A stretch of 64,000 nt of DNA. Origin: Lachnospiraceae bacterium. Its GTDB lineage: Bacteria; Bacillota; Clostridia; Lachnospirales; Lachnospiraceae. How positions within the stretch are numbered: the stretch's first letter is position 1; each line of letters opens with the position of its first letter. This document shows positions 43,901 through 52,555 of this stretch, piece by piece. A model generated the notes under the pieces. It made no database searches. It saw nothing but the letters and a program-made list of their open reading frames with translations, and was not told the origin of the DNA. The translations under genes and the position numbers were made by a program. The stretch is from NCBI GenBank assembly GCA_017436305.1, contig JAFSDJ010000057.1:1-64000 (forward strand), given 5' to 3'.

Positions 43901-43933
43901 GTTGTTTATCCCGAATCAGCTGCTGTTTATCCC
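43901..43933 (+). promoter_or_regulatory. Pair of 12-bp direct repeats with 21-bp period, candidate LytTR site
   Basis: GTTGTTTATCCC (43901-43912) and GCTGTTTATCCC (43922-43933) differ at one base and start 21 bases apart, two helical turns. AgrA-type LytTR regulators bind 9-bp direct repeats separated by 12 bp, the same period. The second copy overlaps the terminator stem at 43929. Confidence 0.5.
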
Positions 43934-43960
43934 ACATGTGTTGACCTGTGGGATTTTTTT
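43929..43960 (+). terminator. Terminator/attenuator before the ABC genes
   Basis: ATCCCACA (43929-43936) and TGTGGGAT (43947-43954) form an 8-bp stem followed by seven T (through 43960). It ends the kinase transcript; it may also sit in the leader of the ABC operon. Confidence 0.8.
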
Positions 43961-44065
43961 ATGATATAGATAATTTGCCAAGGACACATTTTTATTCACT
44001 AATCCTAAATTCTATATGTGCACAGAAAGTATGTTATGAAAAAGTTTAAAATTGAGGGTAAGAAC

Positions 44066-44977
44066 ATGATTATTTTAAAGGATGTTAGGAAGCAATTAGG
44101 CAATAAAGAAGTACTTAATAGCATTTCCTTTCACATAAACCCCGGCGAAAGTGTTGGTATTATTGGTTTAAATGGAGCAGGTAAAACAACTCTTTTAAAT
44201 ATTATATCCGGCATATTAAGGCCTGATAGGGGATTTATCCGGGTAAATGGCACGGAAAATATACTAAGTGAATACAAAATGTTAAGAAATGTAGCGTATG
44301 TATCCGGCACAAAATCCCAATTGTGGCGGGATCTTACTATAAAAGCATCCTTGGAAAACTGTGTTCAGATGTATCATGTAGATAAAGAAAAGGCAGAAAA
44401 AAGATTAGAGGCTTTAAATGAAGTTTTTTCTATACAAAATCTGCTTTTAAGTAAGCCTGAAAATCTGTCTCTTGGTGAAAGAATCAGGTGTGAGCTTGTA
44501 TACGCTTTATTGGCAGAGACTCAGATTTTAATGTTAGATGAGGCTATGATTGGATTAGATGTTTCCATCAAACATAAGATTATGGAGTATTTTGAAGCAT
44601 ATAAGCAGGAGAAGAAAGCCACAATAATTTTTACCAGTCATAACCTTTTGGAAATGGAAAAGCTTTGTGACAGAGTAATACTCCTTCACAAAGGAACTAT
44701 CATTTTTGACGGAACTATTGAAAGACTTATGAATGAATTTGCGCCGCCTTATGAAATGAGGGTAAAAATAGAAGGAAATCTGCCGGATTTTGAAGATTTA
44801 CCCTTAGAGAAATTTTCCATAAAAAAGGATACACTTCATATTGTTTTTTACAGGCAGAAAATCGAAACAACCTATATTTTAAAACATATTCTAAAAAAAT
44901 GCCGGATAAAAGATGTAAAACTGACTGAACCGGACTTAGAAGGAACAATCCGCAAAATATATAAGAGGGAGGGTTAA
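44066..44977 (+). CDS. ABC transporter ATP-binding protein, first of the 44-47.5 kb operon
   Basis: A 303-aa ATPase: Walker A GLNGAGKTT at about residues 37-45, signature LSLGERIR, Walker B ILMLDEAMIGLD, H-loop TSHN. Glu follows the Walker B Asp (DEA), so it should be active. The C-terminal 90 residues are of the DrrA-like accessory type. ATG 44066 is chosen for the GAGGG site seven bases upstream; the frame is open from 44018. It is only distantly similar to the next ATPase, so the operon encodes two ATPases and two permeases. They may form one heterodimeric ATPase pair. Confidence 0.85.
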   Translation: MIILKDVRKQLGNKEVLNSISFHINPGESVGIIGLNGAGKTTLLNIISGILRPDRGFIRVNGTENILSEYKMLRNVAYVSGTKSQLWRDLTIKASLENCVQMYHVDKEKAEKRLEALNEVFSIQNLLLSKPENLSLGERIRCELVYALLAETQILMLDEAMIGLDVSIKHKIMEYFEAYKQEKKATIIFTSHNLLEMEKLCDRVILLHKGTIIFDGTIERLMNEFAPPYEMRVKIEGNLPDFEDLPLEKFSIKKDTLHIVFYRQKIETTYILKHILKKCRIKDVKLTEPDLEGTIRKIYKREG

Positions 44978-44980
44978 ATC

Positions 44981-45949
44981 ATGCAGATGATAGAAGTAAA
45001 CGGAATTAAAAAATATTATAAGGTAGCAAAAAGAGACAAGGGAATTACCTCTTCCGTGAAGCATCTGTTTCATAGAAATTATCAGGTGAAAAAGGCCGTT
45101 GACGATATTAGCTTTTCCATTAAAAAGGGCGAAATTGTAGGCTTTATTGGGCCAAATGGAGCAGGGAAATCCACTACTATAAAAATGCTTTCCGGAATCC
45201 TTTATCCGGACGAAGGAAAGCTTCAGATTAACGGTTACATACCATACAAGCAACGAAAACAGTACGTTAAAAATATTGGCGTTGTTTTTGGACAAAAATC
45301 ACAGCTTCACTGGGATTTACCATTGATTGAAAGCTTTGAACTTATGAAGTATATTTACAAAATCCCACAGAATTTGTATGAGGAAAATTTAGAGAAATTT
45401 ACAAAGCTTTTAGACATGGAGAATTTTATTAATCAGCCGGTGAGACAGTTATCTTTAGGACAGAGAATGAGGGGAGATATTGTAGCAGCTTTGCTACATT
45501 CACCGGAAATAGTATTTTTTGATGAACCCACTATTGGGCTTGATGTGGTAGCTAAAGAAAAAATCCGGGAATTTATTAAATACATGAATGAAACCGAACA
45601 GACTACCATTATTTTCACCACCCACGATATGCAGGACATTGAAAAGGTATGTGACAGACTGATTATCATTGATGAAGGCAAGAAAATCTATGACGGAACT
45701 ATTGATGGAATCAAAAATAAATATGCCAATTCTAAAACAATTGAAATTCTCTTAGAGAACGGCGAAAAAGAAGTAAAAACCTTTGATATTAATAAAACGC
45801 CTATGAATGAAGTGATGGAAGGTTTATTTTCTAAGTATCACATAAAGGATATTTCCATCTGTGAGCCGGAGATTGATGAAATCATAAGAGATATTTATGA
45901 AGGAAGAGTTGCGCTGAAAACTACCGATGGTAAAGTGGGGGAAATTTAA
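44981..45949 (+). CDS. ABC transporter ATP-binding protein (COG4586-like), paralogue of 33047 gene
   Basis: A 322-aa ATPase starting three bases after the previous gene. Walker A GPNGAGKST, signature LSLGQRMR, Walker B IVFFDEPTIGLD, H-loop TTHD. It shares the N-terminal insertion (RDKGITSSVKHLFHRNYQVKK) and long stretches with the protein at 33047-34069, such as IGVVFGQKSQLHWDLPLIES against IGVVFGQRTQLWWDLPLSES. The cassette was probably duplicated. Its stop overlaps the next start. Confidence 0.9.
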   Translation: MQMIEVNGIKKYYKVAKRDKGITSSVKHLFHRNYQVKKAVDDISFSIKKGEIVGFIGPNGAGKSTTIKMLSGILYPDEGKLQINGYIPYKQRKQYVKNIGVVFGQKSQLHWDLPLIESFELMKYIYKIPQNLYEENLEKFTKLLDMENFINQPVRQLSLGQRMRGDIVAALLHSPEIVFFDEPTIGLDVVAKEKIREFIKYMNETEQTTIIFTTHDMQDIEKVCDRLIIIDEGKKIYDGTIDGIKNKYANSKTIEILLENGEKEVKTFDINKTPMNEVMEGLFSKYHIKDISICEPEIDEIIRDIYEGRVALKTTDGKVGEI

Positions 45950-46737
45950 TGAGAACATATATAGAATTTGCATTGAAAAAATTCCAGAACAAAATGGCAT
46001 ATAGGCTTGAATTTTTTATGGGAATTGTGAATACAGTCATTACCATTGTTGTTTATTTATGTATTTATAAAGCCTTATATGGCGGGGCCACGGAGATTGA
46101 CGGGATTACTTTTCAGATGGTGGCTACTAATTTTGTGATTTCATTAGGACTTTCTGATGCATTTAAGTATAATGAAATGTTTCTTCAGGACAAAATCCAT
46201 GACGGAACTATTACAAATGAATTCTTAAAGCCTGTAAATTTTGTATTCAGGATGCTTTCTGAAAATATAGGAGAAGGGCTTTTTAAGATTATTTTTAACT
46301 TTATACCGGCACTTTTATTTACACTGTTGTATGCAAGCCTGTGCCCGCCAAAAAGTATACTGAATCTGTTTATTATGTTGGTTAGCATGATGTTAGGCTA
46401 TCTGATTTTATGGCTCATTAGTTTTATTGTGCAGACATGGAGTTTCTGGCTGTTTAGTGTGTGGGGAATTATCACCATAAAAAATGTGTTTGTAAATATT
46501 TTATCAGGTTCATTACTGCCTATGTGGTTTATGCCTGCTACCCTTAGAAAAATCATTTCCTTTACACCATTTGAATCTATTTATTTTACACCGGTGCGGA
46601 TTTACTTGGGGGAGCTTTGCGGAGCCGATATATTATCAGGCATGGCGGTGCAGCTTATCTGGATATGTATTTTGGCACTTGTTGCCGGTGCCTTTTGGAA
46701 AAATGGTGTGAAAAAATTAGTGGTACAAGGGGGTTAA
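45949..46737 (+). CDS. ABC-2 type permease (COG4587-like)
   Basis: A 262-aa six-helix permease, TAATG-coupled to the ATPase. It is the counterpart of the 34114 permease; shared features are NEFLKPVNF after the second helix, GSLLPMWFMPATLRKI, FTPVRIYLG and the terminal KKLVVQGG. It forms the channel with the next protein. Confidence 0.87.
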   Translation: MRTYIEFALKKFQNKMAYRLEFFMGIVNTVITIVVYLCIYKALYGGATEIDGITFQMVATNFVISLGLSDAFKYNEMFLQDKIHDGTITNEFLKPVNFVFRMLSENIGEGLFKIIFNFIPALLFTLLYASLCPPKSILNLFIMLVSMMLGYLILWLISFIVQTWSFWLFSVWGIITIKNVFVNILSGSLLPMWFMPATLRKIISFTPFESIYFTPVRIYLGELCGADILSGMAVQLIWICILALVAGAFWKNGVKKLVVQGG

Positions 46738-46741
46738 AAAG

Positions 46742-47545
46742 ATGGGAGAAATAAAAATTGCAGCTCAGTCTCTTAGAATGAGTATTCATACAAGAATGCA
46801 GTACCGGGTTGATTCTCTGGTGGCTACACTGGCTGTTTTTGTCAGAGAAGCTACGAATATTATTGTGATTTATCTGGCATTAATGAAATTTGATAAGATT
46901 AATGGCTGGAATGTAAATGAGATGCTGTTTCTGTTTAGTCTCTTATTTTTAACCTATGCTTTTGTAGTCTCTTTATTTGCGGATTTAAGGGATTTTTCCT
47001 GTATGATACGGGAAGGCAGATTTGACAGACTTATGCTTAGACCAAGAGGACTTTTGTTTCAGCTGATTTTAAATAATGCGGATATCATTGCGTCAATAGG
47101 ACATGGAACCTTGGGAATCTGCCTGTTTTTAATCTCAGCAAACAAAGTAGGAATTACTTGGGATATCCCAACTATTTTATATTACATCAGTGCTATTATC
47201 GGTGGGGTTTTAATTCAGGGCGGTATGTTCATTCTCTTTTCTGCATTAAGCTTTTATTTTGTGGAAACTAACAGTATTCGGGAAATCTTTTACTGGAATA
47301 TGCGGAAATTCGCAGGATATCCCATTAGCATTTACAACAAATTAATTCAGACTTTGATGATGTATGTGGTGCCTTTTGCATTTGTAAATTACTTCCCGGC
47401 ACAGTATTTGCTGAGAAAAGAGGATATGGCTGATTATAATGAAATGTATATGTACATTGCGCCTTGCGTTGGAGTGGTAATATATCTGACTGCTTATGGG
47501 TTCTGGCGTATTAGTGTGAAGCGGTATAAGAGTACTGGAAATTAG
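46742..47545 (+). CDS. ABC-2 type permease (COG3694-like)
   Basis: A 267-aa six-helix permease starting four bases after the previous stop. REGRFDRLMLRPRG near residue 88 and FAGYPISIYNKLIQTLMMYVVPFAFVNYF near 195 match the 34999 permease. It is the last gene of the operon and is followed by a terminator at 47547. Confidence 0.87.
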   Translation: MGEIKIAAQSLRMSIHTRMQYRVDSLVATLAVFVREATNIIVIYLALMKFDKINGWNVNEMLFLFSLLFLTYAFVVSLFADLRDFSCMIREGRFDRLMLRPRGLLFQLILNNADIIASIGHGTLGICLFLISANKVGITWDIPTILYYISAIIGGVLIQGGMFILFSALSFYFVETNSIREIFYWNMRKFAGYPISIYNKLIQTLMMYVVPFAFVNYFPAQYLLRKEDMADYNEMYMYIAPCVGVVIYLTAYGFWRISVKRYKSTGN

Positions 47546-47546
47546 A

Positions 47547-47588
47547 AAATAAAGCTGTAAGCATTTAGGTGCGGACAGCTTTATTTAT
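47547..47588. terminator. Rho-independent terminator after the second ABC operon
   Basis: AAATAAAGCTGT (47547-47558) and ACAGCTTTATTT (47575-47586) form a perfect 12-bp stem. Confidence 0.85.
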
Positions 47589-47589
47589 G

Positions 47590-47918
47590 TTGCTTTATTG
47601 CTTGATTTTGCGTATACTAGAAAAAGTAGTAATGAAGAATTATTTTATACTAGGTAACTGCGAAACTCGCTAAGCTCGTTCGCAATCCTGAGTGAAAACA
47701 TAGAAGAATTCGTGCTTGGCCCGAATTCAATGATAATAGTGGATAACGTTAAGTTTTAGGCGCACTTCCGGGCTTGATTTATGGTTTCCGGCAACTCCAT
47801 TATACCACAAACCGTGAGGATTTTTTTGATTTTAGCAACAAAAAAATGCCGTAATTATGCGGCCTGTGGCGTTTCACAAACGCCTAAATCATTCATATAA
47901 CAAAAGGAGGAAAAGCAA
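47590..47918 (+). promoter_or_regulatory. Promoter and long structured leader of the BspA-like gene
   Basis: TTGCTT (47590-47595), 17 bases, TATACT (47613-47618) predict a start near 47625, so the leader would be about 290 bases. It holds several inverted repeats: GCGAA/TTCGC near 47655-47685, GAATTC/GAATTC near 47707-47729, and GGCGTTT-CAC-AAACGCC at 47867-47883 shortly before the ribosome site. No known riboswitch core was recognised. Confidence 0.4.
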
Positions 47919-50372
47919 TTGAAGAAAAAAAGAAGTGCAGCAAAACGATTTATGAGCTTTGTGCTGTCCATGGTACTGGTGCTGACTGGCATGACAGTTC
48001 CTGTTAAGACCGTGCAGGCGACAGAAACAACAGGAGAGTGTGGAGAGAAGCTCACATGGACATTAGCAGATGGAGTTTTAACCATCGCTGGAACGGGAGC
48101 AATGACGGATTATGGAGGATCTACTAAATTTCCATGGTATGATTCAAAAGACAATATCACAAGCGTGGAGATTAAGGAGGGTGTAACCAGTATTGCAGAC
48201 GGGGCATTTTATAGTTATGAGAATTTGAAGAGTATCCAAATCCCAGCCAGCTTAGAGAGTATTGGTGAGTATGCATTTATGGAGTGCGATAATCTAAAGG
48301 ACGTTGATATTGCAGAAGGTAGTGAGTTAACCAGTATCGGAGTGAAGGCATTTTGCTGGTGTACCGGCCTTGAGGAGATTGAAGTTCCGGCAGGTGTGAC
48401 AGAAATCGGTACAGATGCATTTTTTGCATGTGGTGCATTGCAAATTTCTGTAGTTTCGGAAAATACAGTTTATGCATCAAGGGACGGTGCATTGTATGAT
48501 AAGAACATGACCACTCTGATAGCTGCTCCTGGAGCATCCGGTGAGTTTGTAATTCCATCCGGTGTGAAAAACATAGATACGTCTGCTTTTGCGTACTGCT
48601 CCAACTTAAGTAGTGTGAAAATTCCGGAAGGTGTGGAAAGTATCGGAGATCTTGCTTTTTATGATTGTTCTAAATTAAGCAGTGTTGAAATTCCGGAAGG
48701 TGTGGAAAGTATCGGAGATTCTGCTTTTGCCTATTGTGATCAGTTAAGCAGTGTTGAAATTCCGGAAGGTGTGACAAGTATCGGGAGTTATGCTTTTAGA
48801 CATTGTTATCAGTTAAGCAGTGTTGAAATACCGACAAGTGTGGAAAGTATCGGGAATTATGCTTTTGAGGTATGCTCCAACTTAAGCAGTGTTGTAATCT
48901 TAGCAAAAAATGTTAGTGGTTATAGCATTTTTGGGGAATGGACATATGTAGATACCGTCCTTTATCCGACAGACTGCACCTATAGTTTGTCTGACCTTGG
49001 TTTATCTGATGCATCAACACAGATTAGTATTGCGGATAAGGAAGATGGTACGGTTTCATTGCATGTAGAAAAAGTATCAGAGGAGATTGCGAATGGAACA
49101 AAGAGCCTGACACTCCCGACAGACCTTGGCGGTAAGAAGATTTCTGCTATCAGCTATGCAGAAGGAATTTCTAAGAAATCTATTTCCATTTCCCATGCAG
49201 AGCACAGCTTTGGCAATGGCACAGAAGCTTGTGTATGCGGATATGTGCCATTTACCGTATCGGGGAACTGTACATCTGTTAACCTGACCTATGGAAGCAT
49301 TAAAGGAGAGGAACTTTCCGTATCTGCCAATACAACCTTTGGAACGGAAACCCTTGCTTTTGAGTGGATGCTTGATGATAAAGCCATTGATGGTGCAACG
49401 AATAAAAACTATGCAATACCTGTAGATTTAAAGGCAGGAGATTATAATTTTAGTTGTACAGTAAGCAGTAATGGATACAGTCAGACTGTAGAGATTCCGG
49501 TTACAGTAGCGAAGAAGCAGATTACGATTCAGGCAGACAACAAGGAAAAGAAAAAGGGAGAAGAGAATCCTACACTTACTTATTCCGTACCGGAGGGTGT
49601 TTTGGTAGCAGGTGATAAGACAGCAGACTGGACAGTAAGTTTGATTACAACAGCTACAAAGGATTCTGCGGTAGGTACTTATAAGATTACGGGAACAGCC
49701 ACAAGTGAGAATTATGAGATAACCGTAACACCGGGTACATTAACGGTAAAAGCAGCACAGACAACGAATCCTGACGATAACTCTGATACATCAAAGGATG
49801 AGCCACAAAGTGGCAGCCCGGAGACACCAAAGGCTGAAGCACCTAAAAAAGGTAATGAAATAAAGGATGTGGATAATAAAGCTGTTTACAAGGTAACCAA
49901 AGTCGGGGATACTTCCGGTAAAGTAGGTACTGTTGAATATGTGAAGCCGGTTAAAAAGTCTGCAAAGACAGTAAGCATTCCATCCACAATTACGGTAGAT
50001 GGAATCAAATATAAGGTAACAAGCATTGCATCCAAGGCATTTAAGAGTAATAAGTACATAACCAAGGTTACAATCGGAAACAATGTTAAGACCATCGGTT
50101 CAAGTGCATTCTATAAATGTACAAAGTTAAAGACAGTAACCATAGGAAATGGTGTAACAACCATTAAAAGCAAGGCTTTCTATGGCTGTAAGAAATTAAA
50201 AACACTTACCATCAAATCAACCAAACTAAAAACCGAGAAGATTGGAAGTAAGGCATTTACAAAGACACCAAAGAGCATGACAGTAAAAGTACCAAAGAAG
50301 AAATTCAAGGGTTACAAGACGATGCTACTTAAGAAAGGTGTAAATAAAAAAGCGAAATTTAAAAAAATATAA
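47919..50372 (+). CDS. BspA-type leucine-rich repeat surface protein
   Basis: An 817-aa exported protein. It starts with TTG, supported by AAAGGAGG at 47904-47911. The signal peptide ends near residue 35 (VQATE). LRR_5 (BspA) repeats run from about 60 to 330, including an exact 69-bp DNA period (23-residue LSSVEIPEGVESIGDSAF-type units). Next come an Ig-like part near 430-530, an MBG-type domain near 530-610 (ITIQADNKEKKKGEENPTLTY), a Pro/Ser/Asp linker, and a second LRR block (YKVTSIASKAFKSNKYITKV) with a Lys-rich end. BspA proteins bind host or bacterial surfaces. No sortase motif is seen. Confidence 0.88.
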   Translation: MKKKRSAAKRFMSFVLSMVLVLTGMTVPVKTVQATETTGECGEKLTWTLADGVLTIAGTGAMTDYGGSTKFPWYDSKDNITSVEIKEGVTSIADGAFYSYENLKSIQIPASLESIGEYAFMECDNLKDVDIAEGSELTSIGVKAFCWCTGLEEIEVPAGVTEIGTDAFFACGALQISVVSENTVYASRDGALYDKNMTTLIAAPGASGEFVIPSGVKNIDTSAFAYCSNLSSVKIPEGVESIGDLAFYDCSKLSSVEIPEGVESIGDSAFAYCDQLSSVEIPEGVTSIGSYAFRHCYQLSSVEIPTSVESIGNYAFEVCSNLSSVVILAKNVSGYSIFGEWTYVDTVLYPTDCTYSLSDLGLSDASTQISIADKEDGTVSLHVEKVSEEIANGTKSLTLPTDLGGKKISAISYAEGISKKSISISHAEHSFGNGTEACVCGYVPFTVSGNCTSVNLTYGSIKGEELSVSANTTFGTETLAFEWMLDDKAIDGATNKNYAIPVDLKAGDYNFSCTVSSNGYSQTVEIPVTVAKKQITIQADNKEKKKGEENPTLTYSVPEGVLVAGDKTADWTVSLITTATKDSAVGTYKITGTATSENYEITVTPGTLTVKAAQTTNPDDNSDTSKDEPQSGSPETPKAEAPKKGNEIKDVDNKAVYKVTKVGDTSGKVGTVEYVKPVKKSAKTVSIPSTITVDGIKYKVTSIASKAFKSNKYITKVTIGNNVKTIGSSAFYKCTKLKTVTIGNGVTTIKSKAFYGCKKLKTLTIKSTKLKTEKIGSKAFTKTPKSMTVKVPKKKFKGYKTMLLKKGVNKKAKFKKI
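48606..48881 (+). repeat. 69-bp tandem repeats inside the BspA-like gene
   Basis: Units start at 48606, 48675, 48744 and 48813, and the next begins at 48882, an exact 69-bp period. The first three are nearly identical over AGCAGTGTTGAAATTCCGG and GTGGAAAGTATCGG. Units encode 23-residue leucine-rich repeats. Unequal crossing over could change their number. Confidence 0.85.
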
Positions 50373-50429
50373 TGATACCACAAAGTGGGGCGAATCCGTC
50401 TTACACCATTTAACTTTTTGTTTAAACAA

Positions 50430-50534
50430 TGGAAGAATCTGCAGGTTACAGGTTTATTAATGTATGATAAACGTGTAGATAAGGTACAGATTGTTGTAGA
50501 TGGGACAAAGGCAGTAGAAGGGGAAGAAGAATAA
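50430..50534 (+). pseudogene. Short open fragment downstream of the BspA-like gene
   Basis: An open stretch without a start codon context reads WKNLQVTGLLMYDKRVDKVQ and ends EGEEE at TAA 50532. It is protein-like but unrecognised, perhaps the tail of a lost gene. The rest of the 329-base gap (50373-50701) shows only a GGCTGGCTT/AGTCAGCC hairpin near 50579 without a T tract. Confidence 0.25.
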
Positions 50535-50701
50535 GATAAGAAATTTTGCTAAATAGTATATTGTATCTGATTTTATCGGGCTGGCTTGAAAAAGTCAGCC
50601 TGCTTCACAACTTGAATCACTGTTTGAATTATATATGAATTTTACACAACTAACATATTTTGCAAAGGCCTATTATTTTATACAAATGCAAGGAGTCTTA
50701 A

Positions 50702-51418
50702 ATGAACAATTACATACTAATCGTAGAAGACGATAACGATATCAGTCATATGTTAAAAGAATTATTACAACAAAACGGATACGAAACCGCACAGGCGTTT
50801 TCCGGAACAGAAGCACTATTTTATATAGAAAAAGAACTTCCCACAGCTATGATTTTAGATTTGATGCTGCCGGGCATGAATGGAGAAGAATTACTTTCAA
50901 AAATTAAAAAAGAACATCCGGAGATTGCAGTGATTATTTCCTCAGCTAAGGAAGACGTACAAACAAGAGTAAATATGCTTCGCAATGGAGCTGATGATTA
51001 CATTACAAAGCCTTTTGATACAGACGAGCTGTTAGCAAGACTGGAAGCAGTTCTAAGACGAAGTGGCAAATTTAATATGTCTAATAAAGAGAAGGAAGAT
51101 GAACAGACACAGGGAAGTGGGAAAACACTGAAATATAAAGATATTGTTATGGAACCGGAAGAATTCTGTGTTAGTGTAGCTGGAAGTGAGTTAAAGCTAA
51201 CTCGCAGGGAATTTATGATTTTACAGCTTTTAATGGAAAATCCGGGAAAGGTGTTTACCAAAAACAACATTTTTGAATCTGTATGGAACGAGGAGTTTTT
51301 AGGAGAAGACAATGCGGTAAACGTTCATATCAGCAATATACGCCAGAAGTTAGCTAAGGCTAACAGTGAAGAAACCTATATTGAAACAGTGTGGGGAATC
51401 GGATTTAAAATGAAATGA
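50702..51418 (+). CDS. OmpR/PhoB-family response regulator
   Basis: A 238-aa regulator: receiver domain with EDDND, phosphorylated Asp53 (LDLMLPGMNG), Lys in ITKPFD; then a linker of about 20 charged residues and a winged-helix DNA-binding domain from about 145 (LKLTRREFMILQLLMENPGK; VNVHISNIRQKLAKA). It is encoded ahead of an ABC transporter and histidine kinase in the same direction, the order of peptide-antibiotic sensing and resistance modules. AAGGAG lies upstream. Confidence 0.94.
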   Translation: MNNYILIVEDDNDISHMLKELLQQNGYETAQAFSGTEALFYIEKELPTAMILDLMLPGMNGEELLSKIKKEHPEIAVIISSAKEDVQTRVNMLRNGADDYITKPFDTDELLARLEAVLRRSGKFNMSNKEKEDEQTQGSGKTLKYKDIVMEPEEFCVSVAGSELKLTRREFMILQLLMENPGKVFTKNNIFESVWNEEFLGEDNAVNVHISNIRQKLAKANSEETYIETVWGIGFKMK

Positions 51419-51643
51419 ATATATATAAGTGCAAATTAAAAACTTTATGATTTCTTTAAACTTTACCTAATGTTTCTAAAATATCGCCTGATATGCTAAA
51501 TATAACCCATGACGGAAGCCTGATTTTGTTTTGTAAGGGAAATTTCCATGAAGGAAACCAAATGTTATGGATAAGGACGCAAACAGTAATGAAAAAGGGT
51601 AAGGTCAGATAAAAGGACAGAAAGGAATCATAGGTAATACAAA

Positions 51644-52555
51644 ATGGAATATGTGTTGAAAACAGAAAATATTACAAAAGTATACGGACAACATAAAGTT
51701 GTAAATCGTGTCAGTATGCATGTAAAAAAAGGTGCTATTTACGGATTTATTGGAAAGAATGGTGCAGGTAAAACAACCTTTATGCGAATGGTTGCAGGAC
51801 TTGCAGCACCAACAGAGGGCACTATGGAATTGTTTGGTTCTACTGAACTGGAAAAGCAGAGAAAAAGGATTGGAACGCTAATTGAAAATCCCGGTGTTTA
51901 TGCCAATATGACAGCCAGAGAAAATCTGGAAGTAATCAGAAAAAACTTTGGGATTACAGAAAAGCAGGCAGTAGATGATATGCTTGAATTTGTGGGACTT
52001 TCTGACACCAATAAGAAAAAGGTAAAGAATTTTTCCATGGGCATGAAACAAAGACTTGGCATTGCCATTTCTCTCTTCTGCAATCCGGATTTTCTTATTT
52101 TGGACGAGCCAATTAATGGGCTGGATCCGGAAGGAATTAAAGAAATCAGAGAGCTTCTCTTGAAATTAAACAGAGAAAAAGGCATTACAATCCTGATTTC
52201 AAGTCATATTTTAGGAGAGCTTTCCAAAATAGCCACACATTATGGTATTATCAGAGAAGGTGTTTTAGTAGAAGAATTTCCGGCCAGTGATTTAGAAGAT
52301 AGATGCAGACGCTGCCATAAATTAATTGTAGATAATACAGAACTGGCAGCAAATATATTAGAAAATAAGCTTCATATTAATAATTTCGATGTACCAAAAC
52401 AGGGAGTGATACGAGTATTTGACCATTTTGAGACCATGGAACAAATTAACAGAGAATTTATTTTAAATGGTGTCAATATAAAAGAAAGCTACCTGTCAGG
52501 TCAGGATTTGGAAGGATATTTTATGGAATTATTGGGAGGTGGAGTAAATGATTAA
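51644..52555 (+). CDS. ABC transporter ATP-binding protein, BcrA/lantibiotic-immunity type
   Basis: A 303-aa ATPase: Walker A GKNGAGKTT, signature FSMGMKQRLG, Walker B LILDEPINGLDPEG, H-loop SSH. The FSMGMKQRL variant and the segment TLIENPGVYANMTARENL are typical of BcrA/NukF/SpaF-like transporters that expel bacitracin or lantibiotics. It overlaps the permease gene by 8 bases. The 225-base gap before it contains a GGAAATTTCC palindrome near 51538 and could hold the regulator's site. Confidence 0.9.
   Translation: MEYVLKTENITKVYGQHKVVNRVSMHVKKGAIYGFIGKNGAGKTTFMRMVAGLAAPTEGTMELFGSTELEKQRKRIGTLIENPGVYANMTARENLEVIRKNFGITEKQAVDDMLEFVGLSDTNKKKVKNFSMGMKQRLGIAISLFCNPDFLILDEPINGLDPEGIKEIRELLLKLNREKGITILISSHILGELSKIATHYGIIREGVLVEEFPASDLEDRCRRCHKLIVDNTELAANILENKLHINNFDVPKQGVIRVFDHFETMEQINREFILNGVNIKESYLSGQDLEGYFMELLGGGVND

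Noticed and set aside
47840-47890. Cyclic di-GMP riboswitch in the BspA leader
   Set aside because: The hairpins do not show the conserved cyclic di-GMP-I or -II core sequence; only simple inverted repeats are visible.
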